A DNA stretch of 64,000 nt from Photobacterium salinisoli (GTDB lineage Bacteria > Pseudomonadota > Gammaproteobacteria > Enterobacterales > Vibrionaceae): NCBI RefSeq assembly GCF_003614885.1, contig NZ_QZMS01000011.1, positions 930,001 through 994,000 of the forward strand, in the 5' to 3' direction. Shown here piece by piece: positions 63,090 through 64,000 of the stretch. Position numbers and translations under genes: made by a program. Each line of letters begins with the position of its first letter. Positions within the stretch are counted from its first letter, which is position 1. The notes beneath the pieces were generated by a model. That model was given only the letters and a program-made list of their open reading frames with translations. It was not told the origin of the DNA and searched no databases.

Positions 63090-64000
63090 GTTTATCCACT
63101 GCTCGTTACATTCTTTGCGCAGATGCCGTCACCGCGGCGGGTTTCAACCTGGATATTTCTGTTGCCGTGGCGCAGGCAGATTTAGACATGTACGAGACCC
63201 GGCCAATATCAGATGAAGACAGCAAAGCGACGGTAGCGCCAATCACCTATCTGGACGCTGAAGAAAACACTGCCGATAAATACTTTGCCATGCTGGCTCT
63301 GCTGGTGACCCAACTGGCGGTGAACCTGCCGGGCAGCCTGCCGCCAGTGCCGGTTTATGTGCGTATGCCGCAAACCATCACGCAGCAGCAACTGGATAAC
63401 TGGTATCAAACCTGGCGTCCTGATAGCGGCTTAGAAAAGGTGCTTGGCCGGGTGGTGCTGAGTCACCACACAGAACATACGCATTTTTCTGATGTGTTAA
63501 AAAGCCTGAACGAAGAAGAAGTGGTGATGGCGATTTCTGTGGATTACCCAATATCGGCACTGGATACACTTTCACAGCGTAATTTACTGCAGACCTCCCG
63601 GCACCCTTGGGGAGTGATCGCCAGCGAGGGCGCAGCAGGGGCCGTACTGGCATCGCGCAGTATGGTAGAAGCATTGAAATTAACCCCGCAGGCAAGGCTG
63701 GACAGCTGGCACTGTGAGCAGGGTGCGGGCGAGCAGCTGATGTCCAGTGCCCTGCGAAAACAAAGTAAAGCCGTGGATGACTTTGGCTTGCTGTTCAGTG
63801 ATATGACCAACCTGAGATCACAAAATGAAGAGTACGGTTTTGCTATTGGTGCCCGAGGTGAACGGCTGACCAACCCCGAACAGCTTGTGCTCAGTCACAG
63901 CCTGTGGGGGTATTTAGGCGAAGCCTCATTGTTTGCCACTCTGGCATTAGCGCTGCACCACTCCGATAGCCAGCGTGTGCGCAGTCTTTTCCTTTTCGGG
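63086..64000 (+). CDS. Ketosynthase-fold (thiolase-like) T6SS-associated protein, cut by window end
   Basis: At least 305 residues; the frame is still open at 64000. The segment VVMAISVDYPISALDTLSQR (146-165) followed by HPWGVIASEGAAGAVLAS (173-190) matches the ketosynthase pattern of GGAEAPIS then FVxGEGAGxLVLE. In the stretch where the catalytic Cys would lie (about 124-140, VVLSHHTEHTHFSDVL) no Cys is present. It is therefore probably a pseudo-enzyme used as a structural or adaptor protein. Coupled to the DUF2169 gene by ATGA. The remainder of the cluster lies beyond the window. Confidence 0.65.
   Translation, partial: MSLSTARYILCADAVTAAGFNLDISVAVAQADLDMYETRPISDEDSKATVAPITYLDAEENTADKYFAMLALLVTQLAVNLPGSLPPVPVYVRMPQTITQQQLDNWYQTWRPDSGLEKVLGRVVLSHHTEHTHFSDVLKSLNEEEVVMAISVDYPISALDTLSQRNLLQTSRHPWGVIASEGAAGAVLASRSMVEALKLTPQARLDSWHCEQGAGEQLMSSALRKQSKAVDDFGLLFSDMTNLRSQNEEYGFAIGARGERLTNPEQLVLSHSLWGYLGEASLFATLALALHHSDSQRVRSLFLFG

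Noticed and set aside
1..64000. CRISPR arrays, tRNA or rRNA genes, prophage modules
   Set aside because: No regularly spaced repeats, no tRNA-like cloverleaf, and the only phage-like proteins are the T6SS components.

Overview
This window is chromosomal DNA of a marine gammaproteobacterium, almost certainly of the Vibrionaceae (Photobacterium, Vibrio or Grimontia-like). The call rests on gene content: paired transaldolase/transketolase genes with a SorC-type regulator, xapX-deoD, a VasH/ClpV/Hcp/VgrG type VI secretion locus, and a DUF3283-like small protein. No rRNA, tRNA, CRISPR array, intact insertion sequence or prophage was seen. Species cannot be fixed from this sequence.

Layout. 1-2.9 kb: a metallophosphoesterase and an EpiD-like flavoprotein whose two usual catalytic positions look replaced, preceded by a short coupled reading frame at the window edge; then a LysR regulator divergent from a DUF1127 small protein. 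3.0-10.8 kb: two almost identical tal-tkt gene pairs on the minus strand, one on each side of a SorC-family regulator. 11.0-16.6 kb (minus strand): hybrid sensor kinase, zinc-ribbon/HTH protein with transposase-like features, deoD and xapX. 17.2-25.8 kb: outer-membrane barrel protein, small unknown proteins, a DMT exporter divergent from an Lrp-type regulator, a dgkA / LtaS-like phosphoglycerol transferase pair behind a perfect PmrA-type box, then an AraC-type regulator and a DeoR-type regulator.

26.1-32.2 kb: a complete catabolic operon for four-carbon sugar acids (ltnD, otnK, otnC, otnI, denD and a GntP-type permease), controlled by the divergent DeoR regulator. L-threonate and D-erythronate would both be oxidised to 2-oxo-tetronate, isomerised, phosphorylated and decarboxylated to DHAP. 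32.6-41.2 kb: a tricarboxylate-type uptake island: TctD/TctE-like two-component system, a periplasmic binding protein coupled to it, a PrpF-family isomerase, a TctC-like binding protein, a fused TctA-TctB permease and a tandem-Usp protein. 41.4-44.0 kb: a small protein, an AraC regulator and a MATE exporter.

44.5-52.3 kb holds one giant gene for a 2589-residue lipoprotein built from Ig-like repeats. After a decayed secreted-protein gene, 52.8-64.0 kb is the start of a type VI secretion cluster. VasH and ClpV read leftward; hcp, vgrG, a DUF6484-like gene, a helical accessory gene, a DUF2169 gene and a ketosynthase-fold gene (cut by the window end) read rightward from a near-consensus sigma-54 promoter that VasH would activate.

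Most unusual points: the degenerate HFCD flavoprotein locus, the homogenised tal-tkt duplication, the PmrA box on dgkA/LtaS-like genes, the mosaic giant lipoprotein, the ketosynthase-like protein that seems to lack its catalytic cysteine, and a structured inverted repeat at 41265-41340.
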